From Limnanthes douglasii subsp. nivea (lineage: Eukaryota; Streptophyta; Magnoliopsida; Brassicales; Limnanthaceae): 64,000 nt of DNA. The translations under genes were made by a program, and so were the position numbers. The stretch is from assembly GCA_036936605.1 (NCBI GenBank), contig JAUPFV010000001.1:211031138-211095137 (forward strand). Direction: 5' to 3'. The notes beneath the pieces are model-generated. The model did no database searches and was not told the origin of the DNA. It was given only the letters and a program-made list of their open reading frames with translations. Each line of letters opens with the position of its first letter. Positions within the stretch are counted from its first letter, which is position 1. Shown piece after piece: positions 22,293 to 33,399 of the stretch.

Positions 22293-23459
22293 GTGCAAAA
22301 CAAAGCACAGGGGTATGTACTTTTGGGAGATGTACTTTATAAGAAATCCTTTAGCAGACCTTTACTGAGATGCTTGGGGATGAACGAGTCACAGATAATC
22401 TTGTTTGAACTTCATGATGGAGAAGAAGCCGCTCATTGCGGCTATAAAGCTTTGATAAGGAGAGTTTTCCTTGCAGGTTTTTATTGGTCGACGATAACCA
22501 CCGACGCGAAGGGCATAGTAAAAACGTGCGATACCTCTTAAAGGTTCGCAAACACAATTCATACGCCCGTTGTTTCCCTTGAATCAATCTCAGAAGGCCT
22601 CCATTTTGACCGATGGGGAATCGATCTAATAGGACCTTTACTGATTGCATCCGATGGAAGGCAGATGATAGTAGTTGCAATAGATTATTTTTCCAAATGG
22701 GTAGAGGCTGAACCGTTGTCGGGAACAAAGACTAAATATATCATTAGATTCGTCTGGTAAAACATCTGCTGCAGATATGAGGTCCCCCAAAGACTCACAA
22801 TGGACAATGGACCGCAGTTTGATAGCAATGAAATGAAGTCTTTTTGTTCGACCCATAGGATCATGCAATATTTTTCAGCTCATTTCCACCCGCAGGCGAA
22901 CGGACATGATGAGGTCACAAATCGGACGATTATAAACGAACTTAAGAAAAACTTGGAAGGGAAATCCGGAAAATGGCCAGAATACTTGCAAGAACTGCTT
23001 TGGGCGTACCGCACCACTCCCCGAACGACTACTCAAGAATCACCTTATGCCTTGGTCTACATAATGGATGCGGGAACCCCTTCCGAAACAATCTTCCCAT
23101 CTTTTAGGTTCGTGAGCTATGTCGAGAGTAAGAATGCGGACGACCGACTTTTGGCTCTCGATTTAATAGAGGATAAGCAAATTCGAGCTCAGTTAAATTC
23201 ATTACATTACCAGACCCTAATGAGGAACCGATATGTATCGAGAGTTCGCCGACGAGAGTTCAAGGTCGGAGACATGGTTTTGAGAAGAGTTTTTCTGCAT
23301 ACTAAGGACAAAAGCCTCGGTAAGCTCGCTCCAAATTGGGAAAGCCCATATCAAGTGGTGGAAAAAGTCAAGAACGACACGTACAGGCTCCAAGACAAGC
23401 ATGGACGCCTTTTGAGGCTACCCTGGAATATTGAAAATTTAAAGATTTATTTTGATTAA
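22293..23459 (+). pseudogene. gypsy integrase (block A)
   Basis: The zinc-binding region starts at about 22,400 (EEAAHCGYKALIRRVFLAGFYW) and breaks at a TAA after CDTS (about 22,538). The core reads FDRWGIDLIGPL with the first Asp at 22,623, then DYFSKWVEAEPLS. A stop follows at 22,757, then TMDNGPQF with the second Asp at 22,803 and NGHDEVTNRT with Glu at 22,911. The last 219 codons (22,800-23,459) are open and end with LKIYFD. This C-terminal part includes VRRREFKVGDMVLRR and SPYQVVEKV (GPY/F-like module). Catalytic triad present here but split by stops. Confidence 0.88.
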
Positions 23460-23673
23460 CATTTTAAATATCTGTTCTAATTAATTAGAACCATGTAAAA
23501 TATTTTGATCGGGGGTGCACTCTTTCCTACATTGGTGGCGGGAGGAGTTTTAATAAGGCATCCATGACAACCGATCTGTTAATCTACCTTTTTTGCATTT
23601 AAAGTTTTGGAGAAGGAAAGTCCGTCAACTGACGAGTTGATAGGCATAATCCTCAAGTTCGGTAATTCATACA

Positions 23674-24030
23674 TTTTCAATTGAAAGATTGATCTACATT
23701 TTATACAGAGCCCTAACTGGTTTTTTAGTTTTTAACTGATCTAAAACTTTTCCCGACCCTAAAGGGAAATTTTCAATTGAAAAATTGATATACATTGTAT
23801 ACAGAGCCTTAACTGGTTTTTCAGTTTTTAAATGATCTACAACTTTTCCCGACCCTAAAGGGAAATTTTCAATTGAAAGATTGATCTACATTTTATACAG
23901 AACCTTAATGGGTCTTTTAGTTTTAACTGATTTACAACATTTCCCGACCCTCAAGGGAAATTTTCAATTGAAAAATTGATCTACATATTTTATCAAGCCT
24001 TAATTGCTTTTCTAAATGAAATTTTCAATT
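23674..24030. repeat. 96-bp tandem array, four units (block A)
   Basis: Units begin with TTTTCAATTGAAA at 23,674, 23,770, 23,866 and 23,961; a short last unit begins at 24,022. Each contains a GATCTACATTTTATACAGAG-like part, TTAACTGGTTTTT and TTCCCGACCCT. It lies between pol and the antisense ORF, where Tat-type elements often carry tandem repeats. Confidence 0.9.
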
Positions 24031-24196
24031 GACGAAGCGTGTTATCCGCCCCTTTTTTAAAGGAAGCAAACAGTTATGAAATAACCACCGATAATACAAA
24101 ACTATTACAAAAGACAAATGCATCAAGGTTTGGGAAACAAATTCGAAACATCTTCATCAAGATGATAATTTCTCCTACAAAAAAACAACAACAAAT

Positions 24197-25531
24197 TCAA
24201 GCATCGTCGTCTCCAGGATCGAAATCTGACGTGTCCGTATCATCTTGATCTTCGTCCTCACAAATGACACCGGTTGGGCGGTCTTCTTCTGGAACGTCCA
24301 ACCACATTGAGCCAAGTGGAAGATCAGGAAATCGGTTGTACAGGTTCTGAACATAAGGAGCCTTGGCATCGGTCGCCTCCTTCTCCATCGACTTTTTACA
24401 CTTGGCCGCAAAAAGATTATTTTCAGCTCGGAGCTCATCAATCTCTTGGTTTTTCTTCGCCACAAAATGACAGAAAAACCGGTTTTGGAACCTCAATGTC
24501 GCTGAGTAACGCTCTTGATCATCACGATCTTTCTTGACTCGCGAAAGAGAAGAGCTCAAAGAGTTCTTTTCTGCCTGAATAGATATGAGAGTCGCCTCGG
24601 ACTTCACCGCTATCTCTTCCGTATTTTTAGCCTTCTCCTGTAGAAGCTTGTTTCCCTCGTCCCTCTCTTTGAGTTCAACCTCCAACTTGGCTATTCGCGC
24701 TTTAGCATCCGACAAGTCCTTGCTCAGCCTCCCCACCCCTTCAACCGCGATGACAACCTCCTATTTTGCCTCACACCCCTCTACAAGACCAACTTCTGGG
24801 TCGGCCAAGGTGGCTACCTCTGGATTATTATCACCAGCATTTTGGACCCTTTGAACATCGACGGGGTCGTTTTCTTTTGGTATTTTAGAGCGAGTAGCTC
24901 CTTTGTTTTTTATGGAGGCGGGGTTCACGAAGCTTGAGCTGCTATCGATCCGTTTATGCTTGGGATGGTTTTAAGCATCTTTTTGGAAGCTTCTATCTCT
25001 TAGTTCTCGCGATCGAGGTCTTTGTGCAACACCCCGCGCAGTAGCAACAATATTAACGCCCGTTCGAACGCCTACCATTGTGTTAGTCAGCTGTACCATT
25101 TCAGGTGAGGATGATGCATTGGAGTCACCCATTGGCAGGAATTTGGCCAGAGGATTTTTCTTTGAAGATGGGTCGGTAAAAGGAGGAATAGCTAAACCAC
25201 CGGTGAGAGTTACCGGTGCAACGTTCAGGTGATTAGAAAGATTGGCAGAAGGGCTCGGGGAAGGATCACTAGAAGAAATAAGAATTGTTTCGGGACTCTC
25301 AATGACATGCAGATCTGGCGCAAAAAATGACTCTACAGGCACGGGAGTTGATTGAACAGAATCGTGAGGAAGAGGAACTTGTGTAAAAGGTTTTTTATTA
25401 GAATCCCAAATCAATCCTGCGGCTCGATACTCTTCAGCCCGGTCAGTAATATTGGACCAGTCAATAATCCCGAACACAGGCTTCAGTTTCTCTTTAGGTT
25501 TCTAATTTTTTTTCGAGACTTTCTTTTTCAT
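24197..25531 (-). pseudogene. antisense ORF of the gypsy element (block A)
   Basis: Read right to left on the minus strand. ATG at 25,531-25,529 starts a short basic N-terminus (MKKKVSKKN) followed by one in-frame TAG. The frame 25,477-24,971 is 168 codons (FGIIDWSNITDRAEEYRAAG near its start, then Ser/Pro-rich). A stop follows. 24,736-24,197 is 179 codons, with a long coiled coil (residues about 1-130, heptads rich in Leu, Glu, Lys) and a very acidic C-terminus ending DFDPGDDDA. Function unknown. Such ORFs are known in Tat-lineage elements. Few disruptions, shared only in part with block B, suggest slower or later decay than pol. Confidence 0.65.
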
Positions 25532-25620
25532 AAACGCAATGGACTCTCTCTCTAGAACTGATATGGGAGACTCTCTCTCTAGGATATTTTTGAGGAAGCA
25601 AATTATGAGAAGGGATGGCA

Positions 25621-25630
25621 TATTTATAGG
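25621..25630 (-). promoter_or_regulatory. TATA box for the antisense ORF (block A)
   Basis: CCTATAAATA on the minus strand, about 90 bp upstream of the antisense ATG (25,531). A CT-rich leader (GAGAGAGAGTC repeats) lies between them. Position and sequence fit a plant core promoter; no expression evidence. Confidence 0.55.
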
Positions 25631-26211
25631 CAGCTTTGTGCCTTAACCGTTTTCTGTACGGGGAAGTTCAAAAGAAAAGAGCCGCGGGAAGTTGAAGAGT
25701 CTCCTATAGAGGTGTGCGATCAAAAAACGCTTTGAATGAGGGATTGACACGTGTAAGTAGCCACCAGCTACGTAAGAAATAGGTATTTATCAAAATAGCT
25801 TCTTAGGCGTGCAACGACATCAGAACTCGCGTGTTCCTCAAGAGAATCCCATGTGTTCACTAGTGCCATGAAGAAAAGTAGGTTACCTCACAAATGGGCC
25901 AGATAATCCTTTAGGCCCAAGATGGATGCATCCACCATAGCCCAGCGATGTCATAGCCCAAGGTCGAACCAACAGAGACAGAATTGATTTTTTCTTCAAA
26001 GTATCGCGAGAAATAAGAACGGGTCGGGCGTAACCTTTTGTAAAGAGATGGGCTGACGGCCTCGGAAAAACGAAGCAAGAAGAGTCTCACGACCAACTCG
26101 TAAACCCAATGCGCTTGCACTTCCAATCATGGGGGCACAATTACCGATGCAACAATTTGCCAGAGGCTTTTCTTACCTACTTACAAATCTTCACTCTCGA
26201 GCTCTTGAAGA

Positions 26212-26219
26212 CTTGGGGG
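26212..26219 (+). other. gypsy polypurine tract (block A)
   Basis: Purine-rich GACTTGGGGGC about 8 bp before the 3' LTR; the same in block B at about 63,461-63,470. Confidence 0.6.
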
Positions 26220-26226
26220 CTACTTA

Positions 26227-26483
26227 TGAGGAGATAAACCGCCAAGTTCAACATTATAAGTATTAATTGTTAAGAGAAATAAATGTAATTGTCCCATTAG
26301 TGTATTTATTACTTAGTTAGAGGATAATGTCCTCATCCACTATATAAATGAACCTCTTTATTCTTGGATTGGTGGACAGTTTTTAATACATTCTCTTTCT
26401 ACTTTCTCTATCTACAATTTCCACTCTAGTCACATCATACACTAGATCCAAGATTCCGTCTTTAGTCACATCTTTACTAATCA
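26227..26483 (+). repeat. 3' LTR of gypsy element (block A)
   Basis: Starts TGAGGAGATAAACC and ends TACTAATCA, 257 bp. It aligns with the 5' LTR apart from many substitutions and a 72-bp deletion before the TATA box. Confidence 0.85.
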
Positions 26484-26488
26484 AAATA

Positions 26489-27110
26489 AACGGTATACAG
26501 AGATAGAAATTCAAAGTCCAAAAGTTTATTTTAAAAAGTAAAGTCGTCCCTTCATTCATTGTCTCACACTGTGTTTTTATGCGTGTAAGACTTCCTCTCT
26601 GTTTTTATGCGTGAAAGACTTCCTCAATTGAACTAGATACAAATAAAGTAAATTGCACTACAGTCCTTTATATTTATAAATAACACAAATCTCTTCTCAT
26701 AAGTTTACAATTTATCTTAAATAACACTTCAAATCCATACTCAAACTTTTTAAATCTACTTCAAATTCTCATGCGCCCTTTACCTTCTGCCCATTTTCTA
26801 CCCTAATAACCAACATCAACCTTTTTATATTCTTCAGACAGTCTTCTCTCTCATTACAATCGCCGATCAACCCAAACGTTAAGGGTATTTCAGGAAGGGA
26901 AATATTAGATGGTACTAAATAGGAATTAGTTTGCTGAGACAGGTATTTAGTAAGCATAAAAGAAAGTTGGAGTACTAAATGGTAATAAGTTTGGTGAGAA
27001 GGTATTTAGTGTGACATTTCCATAAAACAAAATAATACCAAAATTTCCTAATATTCAATTTTTTATAAAATCAGAAAATCAAAATATAAATCAGCAACTA
27101 GGGCTTGATC
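26489..27110. other. no gene; continuation of module flank and unassigned sequence
   Basis: 26,489-26,741 is the module flank displaced by the gypsy (matches 30,165-30,240, 41,210-41,400 and 63,749-64,000). 26,742-26,860 resembles 41,740-41,790 joined to 44,760-44,850, the sequence around the hAT insertion. 26,860-27,110 is AT-rich with short direct repeats around GGTACTAAATAGGAATTAG. Confidence 0.55.
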
Positions 27111-27654
27111 AATATGATCAATATTGGGTGGTTTGTTCATGTATCAATATGAAAAAAAAAATGTTTATTTCTACATAGTTTGGAGCTTGAATTGGATGGT
27201 GATCAAGTGAATCTAAGGATGAGTAGCCCATTTCTTTTGGACGATATTGAATGGACACCAAAAAAGGTAATGCTGGAGAAGGCTTGAAATTTGGAAGATC
27301 CGAAAAGTATCAAAACCTTACTAGCATTGTAGGACATCTGAATGCACAAAACTCTAACGAAATAAGAAGGACGTGCCAGAATATCAGTCCTAGGTCGATG
27401 TAGGCAACGTACAGCGCTAAATACACTATGAATACAAGTGTACCAAAGACTCTAATTTATTGCCATTTCACATGCACAAACAAACATCCATCTATATACA
27501 AAGGCTCATACTTAAATGTATAGATTGCATCAACAAGCCCAATCAATTCAATGAAGCTCTCAAAGTTTGATGGTATAAGTTTAGTCATCACTGCCTTTTC
27601 AATTTCAAAAATAAAAATAATTGACGTCGAGACGTTTGAATTCATACAAACAAC

Positions 27655-28063
27655 GGCTTTGCACAGTAACTCGTCCCTGGACTATCGACTTTGGTGACAG
27701 ATAGTCCCTAGACTTTCAAAAGTCCGTTCATAGTCCTTGGACTATCCAGTTTGGATAAAGTTAATCCTCTCTCATGTGTTAACTATCAATTTTTGTGACA
27801 GATAGTCCATCAAATATTCATTTTTGATAAATTTAGTCCTTTGACTTTCTGTTTTTGATAAAGTTAGTCCCCTTAATAAACATGTGCATTGGACTAACTT
27901 TATCCAAACTGGATAGTCCAGGGACTACCAACGGACTTTTGAAAGTCCAGGGACTATATGTCACCAAAATGAATATTCCCGGGACTACCAACGGACTTTT
28001 GAAAGTCTAGGGACTATCTGTCACCAAAGTTGATAGTCCAGGAACGAGTTACTGTTCAAAGCC
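27655..28063. mobile_element. MULE-type MITE, 409 bp
   Basis: Ends GGCTTTGCACAGTAACTCGT and, in reverse, GGCTTTGAACAGTAACTCGT. The terminal inverted repeats run for about 85 bp with few mismatches (TGGACTATC, GACAGATAGTCCC, TTTCAAAAGTCCGTT on both sides). The 10-bp direct repeat TACAAACAAC flanks it at 27,645-27,654 and 28,064-28,073. The corresponding site in block B (about 49,860-49,876) is uninterrupted. Target length of 9-11 bp and long inverted repeats fit Mutator-like elements. No coding capacity. Confidence 0.88.
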
Positions 28064-28175
28064 TACAAACAACTAACGAACGATAAGTGGAACTATACAT
28101 GCTATTGAGTTAAGGACATCAGACCATACAACCCCAATCCAAAGCACCGTACAATAAAATAACAATCTGAAAGAC

Positions 28176-28258
28176 GGCCTCAGAGAAAGAAATAAGATGA
28201 TTTATGCATCAGAGAACTAATCTCAGATGGTACGGACAAATCTAATACATCATCGGCC
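28176..28258 (-). ncRNA. box C/D snoRNA candidate, copy 2 (83 nt)
   Basis: The same 83-nt unit as copy 1 with GGCC ends, C, D', C' and D boxes all intact. Reading by eye I find no change inside the RNA, although the surrounding sequence has diverged at many positions. Confidence 0.6.
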
Positions 28259-28379
28259 CTACAGAGTTATCAATATAATTGAAAAAATCGGAAAATCTGA
28301 ACGAAGATGAAACATTACGTGGACTTCACCAGTTACCTGCGTTGATGATATATGCAGTGCAAACACGCATGAATGAGAC

Positions 28380-28470
28380 GGAATATATAGGAGTCAACAC
28401 AGAGATAGAAAACCCTTAACTCTAAAATTTGGGCTTCTGTTTACATTCACAGACTAAGGCCCAAATTACC
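28380..28470 (-). promoter_or_regulatory. snoRNA-gene promoter, copy 2
   Basis: TATATATTCC-type TATA at 28,381-28,390 and the two site II elements (GGGCTT about 28,431; GGCCCA about 28,458) are kept. The telo-box is altered to AAACCCTTAA by an extra T. Confidence 0.5.
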
Positions 28471-28809
28471 GATTGAGGTTCGCTTTCATATTTCACAGCT
28501 TTTTCCGGGCTCTATATTTTGGAGTGTCACCCGAATTGACCCAAAATACTCCTATTGAGCTTAATAATTGAAGTATATCTCTTCAAAATTATATTGAGCT
28601 TAATAATACTCCAACAAACAAATGTTATCTAGTTGCTAAATTACGTAATTCAGTTGCTAAACAAGTCTGAAAAAAACAGTTGTTGTTTAGCTTCTAAATT
28701 ACGTGTATTATGGTTGCCTTGGAAAAAAAATCTTCAAAGATTCATTCATCGATTTTGTTTTGTTCATATTTCAAAAATAGAAATATGAGTTTTTGAACTT
28801 TGTATCTAA

Positions 28810-30012
28810 TGTTAAAGAAAGAACAAACAAAGAGAAAATATAAAGGTGGCTAGGGTTTTATTATTTAAAAAGCTTACAAATTACATATAGTATAAATTTG
28901 ATATTATGAGAGTGTAGAAAATCAACTTTTCCTATCATATTCGCAATATGATCCACAATCTCTAATCGAAAAAAATCAACAATCAAGAGATACCAAATCC
29001 AAATCAAAAAATCAAATCAAAATCTTAATCACCCCCAAATCCAAAATCATAATCAAACCAAGTCCAAATTAAAAATCTTAGTCGAAATCACAATGGAAAC
29101 CAAATCAAATACCGAAATCAAATCAAATACCCAATCAAATCCAAATCAGGAACAAGTCAAATTGAAGTCGAAACTCAAATTCAAATTCAAACTCAAATCA
29201 AATCCAAATAAAAATCGAAATCTAAACTCAAATAAAATCTAAATCCAAATATTACTTTATGTGTAATAATCAAACCTCTTTTACCAATAAAAATCACTGC
29301 ACTGTTCCAGCAGTGATTTCTCCTAACCGGTAGCACCAAATCACAATCCAACCAATCATATTAAAGCCATAGATGTTCTGAACACGTTCTCCGAACTTTA
29401 GCAAAAACCGGCACATTTGCCTTTTAATCGGACCGTTTAATTGTGGTTGCACACAATAGATCCAGAAACCAAAATTGTATCTAACAAAAAAATCAAGCCA
29501 AAATATATCCAAAATTCTCAAATATATCCAATGCAAATACGCAATCCAATACCAATACGCAATCAAAATTTCCAAACAGATCCAAATCTTCCAAACAGAT
29601 CCAATACACATACACAATCAAAATTAACAAATGCATATAATTGTTTTTTAAACTGATCCAAAATTTTCAAACAGATTTGATACCGATACTCAATCCAATA
29701 CCAATACGTAATCCAATACCAATACACAATCTAAATTAACAGAAGCAGCTCCAAAATTTACAAACAACAAGTTGAAACAAAATACATGGCAAGATCCATG
29801 AAACATGGGGACTCACTATGCTTCTTCGATTTGATTACTCCAAAGATCGAACAAGCTCTGATCCAATGTTAAAGAAAGAACAAACAAAGAAAAAAATATA
29901 AAAGTGACTAGGATTTTATTATTTCGAAAGCTTACAAATTACATAGATTATAAAACCCATATTTATAGATAAAATATATGAGCTAATGAGCTTGTGCATA
30001 ATATCTCTAGCA
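28810..30012 (-). mobile_element. TRIM, copy 2
   Basis: 5' LTR 30,012-29,867 and 3' LTR beginning at 28,810. Primer-site-like TTGGATCAGAGC at 29,866-29,855. The right target repeat TGTTA is intact at 30,013; the left has changed to CTAA. Same insertion site as the other three copies. Confidence 0.75.
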
Positions 30013-30249
30013 TGTTACAGTTTGAAAGATGTGGCGTTTTGAAGGTTAAAACTATAGAGTAGTAATTTTGGTCCATGGTTGAAGGTTGTACGTGTCGCAT
30101 ATATACTGTATTTTTAAAGATATTGTTGGTGTTAAGTAATGTAAAGTAAACTGTAGAGAGAGAGAGAGAGATATTCAAAGTCCAAAAGTCTATTTCAGAA
30201 AGTAAATTCGTCCATTCATTCATTGTCTCACGCTCTATTTATAGGCGTT

Positions 30250-30419
30250 TGGAGAAATGCTCTTTTGTCGTTCGATCGGGAAAGTTTTTGGGTTTATTGG
30301 TTAGCAAGAAAGGGATCGAAGAAGACTCGACTCAGTTGCAGGCTTCGGCCGACATGGCCCCTCCGAGGAGCATTAAGGAGGTTCAGATATTGACCGGGCG
30401 GCTGGCATCGTTAAATTGA
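30250..30419 (+). pseudogene. gypsy RT fragment fused to antisense-ORF sequence
   Basis: About 55 codons matching the RT palm-to-connection segment of the block A element (21,828-21,990): SKKGIEEDSTQLQASADMAP and PRSIKEVQILTGRL. At about 30,420 it joins, without spacer, the antisense-ORF sequence found at 45,535. It lies in plus orientation, opposite to the pol at 33.4-35.1 kb. Confidence 0.8.
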
Positions 30420-32815
30420 TTTAGAGAATTCTACACCATATTCTCCTTCCCCAAAAGAGATTGTTGAGACCAACCGAGCGACAAGCTCTAATACTCATCA
30501 ACTGCGAGATGAAGCTTCCAAAGAGGACAAAAAATCATAAGAGAGGACAAGATCGGATTCCAATGTCGAAACTATAAAATGCGGCACTACTTCTAAAATC
30601 GAGGATGATGCTTCAAAGAAAGTGGCAGCAGAGAAAAAAAAGAAAGTGCCAATTGAGCTTTCTGAAAATGTTGTTGTCATTCTAAGTGTAAAGTTAAAAC
30701 CAGTATTTCGTGAATATATCATGGTGCTTAAGGATGTGCCATATGCCTATTATAGTCAAGCTCTTTTCGGATGTCTAAGGAAACAATAGGGACTGCCAAA
30801 TAATGTAGTGCTTCGACTATCGGAGTCAAGAGAGACTCCCATTTCACGTGAAGCAAGTGAAGTAGTGGTCTACCCCGAGATCATCAATTGGGGACTTCAG
30901 TTTCCACTATACCTCATGATTGTGGAGTACTTCGAACTCCTAAACCTATGCCCAACTCAGGCACGCCCAAATTTTTGGTTCACCCTTATGTATGTTATCA
31001 TGGCTTCGAGACTGGGTAAGATTCCTTTTTCTATAAAATATTTCATTGCAATGATGGGTTTGTTATAGAATCTAGTCCTACCTTTTTGCTATCTCACCTT
31101 CAGAGATGACTCCAAGATAATTGATAACCTCAACAAAGTTGATAAGTTTTGGAAACAAAGATTCTTCTTTATTTCTGGAGCCTGAGAGAATGACAGAGAA
31201 ATTTCCGAGGAGAATCCCTCAAAACTCAATTGTTTTGACAAGTAGAAGTAAGTTCAATCGAACTTTTCACTTTTTTATTTTATATTTCAACTTGTTTTTT
31301 ATACATATTGTTTATTGCATATAAAGATCCTGATAAGGTATAAAGCCCGTAAGAGGACAACCAAAGATATTTTTGCGTAACTATCTATATGGGTATAGAA
31401 TGCATGGGGTAATGAATTCCGTAATGCTTTATGCTCATTAATATTGTCACTATTTGTTTATGGAAAATATTCTCGGAAACTATCATTTCCGATGAAGAAC
31501 TAATGGAGCCCCCTAATGATATTGTGACAAGTTTACTAGCACATAATTTGAAAGGTATACTCCTAGTTCGTAACCGATCTCAAAGCCACTTATCCGCAAA
31601 GAAAAAAGGTAAAAAGGAAAGAAAAATGTGCCAACTCATCGACAAATCCAAATCCTCAGAGGTGAGAACGACAACCTAAAAGGAAAACCAGCAAAACATA
31701 GCTCACGATAATTGAAGAAAGAATAGAGGGTGAACCCTCTCTAAAAAGAAAGAATACCATTACTTCGAAAAAGAATAAAAAATCCTTGAAAACTCATACA
31801 AAGACTTCAGAGGAAAAAAGATGACCTCTTGCTATGCAAATGTCGAGGAGACTTAATAAATTATGCTAATATAACCCCAAGAGAATCACAACTTCATCAA
31901 CAATGAAAATATTGGTGAAGATGTAATTCAAGATCCGTATAATGATATGGATCCTGATGTTCAATGGATCCAAGAAACACTCAAACAATTTGTTGATCAA
32001 CTTGTTTAGGCCTTATAGAAATCATCCACGTCCTCTTGCTCCTCTTATTATACCTATAGGAGATTATTTTGAAGAAATATCACATATTCGTCAACCATTT
32101 TTGAATCTTTAAAAAGTAGCAAAAACCTTGAGCATAGAAATTATGTCTGCTCGAAATAAACTTGAGACTATGGCTAAAAATATGATTTGGTACAAAAAAG
32201 ATGTTGTATGAGAGAAGCATATTAGGGAAATTTTTGGTCGAAAAATACTTGATCAATTTGAAAGTTTCCAAGATGGTAGGTCAAAGTTCATAATCGAAGA
32301 AATCCATCTCAAACGTCATTTGAGAGTTTTTCATGAACAAGAAACAACCATTGTGAAGACTTCTCATCAGGCTTAGCTAACTGAGCTGAAGGCAAAACAT
32401 GTGATGGAAATATCTGAGGAGAAAAATAAGTACTCATCTCTTCAAGAGTCTCTTACCAAAATTGAGGAGGAAAAGAAGAAGTTAACTAAAGAATTATCAT
32501 CACTTAAGGTGACATTCGAGGAACAAAAATAACTTGTTGTAGAAGCCGCCAAAACTGAATGTGGGTTAGACACCCCTGCTGCCAGCAAGAATGCCAAAGA
32601 GCAAAAAATAATTACTCTGCTTCGTGAATATCGTGCAGCATTTCCAAAAGTTAATTTTTCAAGCTTTTGGAAATTAATTCCTTTAGAGAATCGTCTCAGT
32701 GAGGCTTTCACACCTATACCAGCTGATGCATCCGAAGAGACTAACTCATAAAATGATGAGGACGCTTTAATGAACAAATGCCTTCTCTCTCTTAACACTA
32801 TTTTACAGCTTTTTA
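30420..32815 (+). pseudogene. antisense ORF of minus-strand gypsy remnant, PF04195-like, copy 1
   Basis: Plus-strand coding pieces. 30,808-31,068 carries the PF04195-like core (VVYPEIINWGLQFPLYLMIV, LCPTQARPNFWFTLMYVIMA, FSIKYFIAMMGL). 31,121-31,324 carries FWKQRFFFISGA-like aromatic residues in a neighbouring frame (the intact form is at about 46,258). A 3' part (32,080-32,790) is rich in Glu, Lys and Leu and probably forms a coiled coil. Stops and frame changes break it. It lies between the pol (33.4-35.1 kb, minus strand) and the lost 3' LTR, opposite in sense to pol: the arrangement of Tat-lineage antisense ORFs. An internal stretch at 31,250-31,330 looks like an intron. Confidence 0.7.
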
Positions 32816-32915
32816 TTCTATTGTGAATAATTTTTACTTTAAGTCATTAACTCTTCGAATCCGAATATTACTTAAAAACACCTCAAGTAGTACTTTATAA
32901 ATAAACTTGTAGTAC

Positions 32916-33080
32916 CTCGAATAAAAATATTTCTTTTAAAGAGTGGTAGCACCTCAAATAGAATTAGTGCATTTGAAGAATGTTAGCACCTCGAATAAAA
33001 ATGGTGTATTTAAATAATGCTAGCACTTCGAATAAAAATGATGCGTTTAAAGAACGTTAGCATCTCGAATATGGTTATTT
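32916..33080. repeat. 37-bp tandem array, four units
   Basis: Units start at 32,916, 32,953, 32,990 and 33,027, with a partial at 33,064. Consensus begins CTCGAATAAAAATGGTG and ends TTAGCAC. It lies between antisense ORF and pol, the same place as the 96-bp array in the block A gypsy. Confidence 0.88.
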
Positions 33081-33399
33081 TTCGAACAGTGCTTTTGATA
33101 AACGTGCAACACTTAGAATAAAAATAGTTACTCTTTGTCAACCACTTCAAATATTATCAGGCTTTGATTAGTTACCAAAATAATATAAATACATGTATTC
33201 AAAATACTATTGGTCAAAAAATAATTTTATTTATGTCCTCGAATGTACACGTGACACATCGTTAAAACATTCCTCGGCCAATAAGATAGAAAATAGTATG
33301 TCACTTATCCAAAAAAAAATTAAAATACCAAAAAGCACTCCCTTTATAGTTTCAAGTGTTCTATATTTCAACGATGTTGAAATAATCTAACATATTCAT

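Larger units (their letters stand above)
18019..26483 (+). mobile_element. Ty3/gypsy element with antisense ORF, Tat-like (block A)
   Basis: 5' LTR 18,019-18,349, primer site 18,351, gag, protease, RT, integrase, a 96-bp repeat array, an antisense ORF, polypurine tract (about 26,212-26,219) and 3' LTR 26,227-26,483. Target duplication AAGTA (18,014-18,018) against AAATA (26,484-26,488). The RNase H core is deleted, stops and frameshifts break every gene, and the two LTRs differ by many substitutions plus a 72-bp deletion in the 3' LTR, so the insertion is old. An antisense ORF between pol and 3' LTR is known for Tat-lineage plant gypsy elements; the lineage call rests on that and on the gag and primer-site style. 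Confidence 0.88.
11540..26741. repeat. block A of a large duplication (partner at 49,255-64,000)
   Basis: Sequence from about 11,540 to 26,741 is repeated at 49,255 to the window end, offset by about 37.2-37.4 kb. Both carry the same ordered contents: snoRNA module, LINE, TRIM, gypsy element, and the flank after the gypsy. The LINE endonuclease differs at about 13 of 241 residues between blocks and the integrase C-terminal 219 residues at about 10, as counted by eye. Block A holds about 400 extra bases (about 11,640-12,040) absent from B. The right end in B lies outside the window. Confidence 0.92.
27110..30240. repeat. module paralogue 2 (snoRNA gene plus TRIM, no LINE or gypsy)
   Basis: It matches 12,010-12,970, then jumps near 28,570-28,600 to the equivalent of about 16,480-18,013. 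It is more diverged from block A than block B is. It lacks the LINE and the gypsy, and carries a MITE not found in the other copies. Confidence 0.85.

Noticed and set aside
24274..24854. plus-strand open frames opposite the antisense coiled-coil ORF
   Set aside because: Shadow frames. The minus-strand reading has heptads, an acidic tail and conservation between blocks.
29963..30223. minus-strand open frame shared with 41,015-41,251
   Set aside because: It runs across the TRIM LTR and its flank, and the similarity is explained by the duplicated module. No motif or start context supports a protein.
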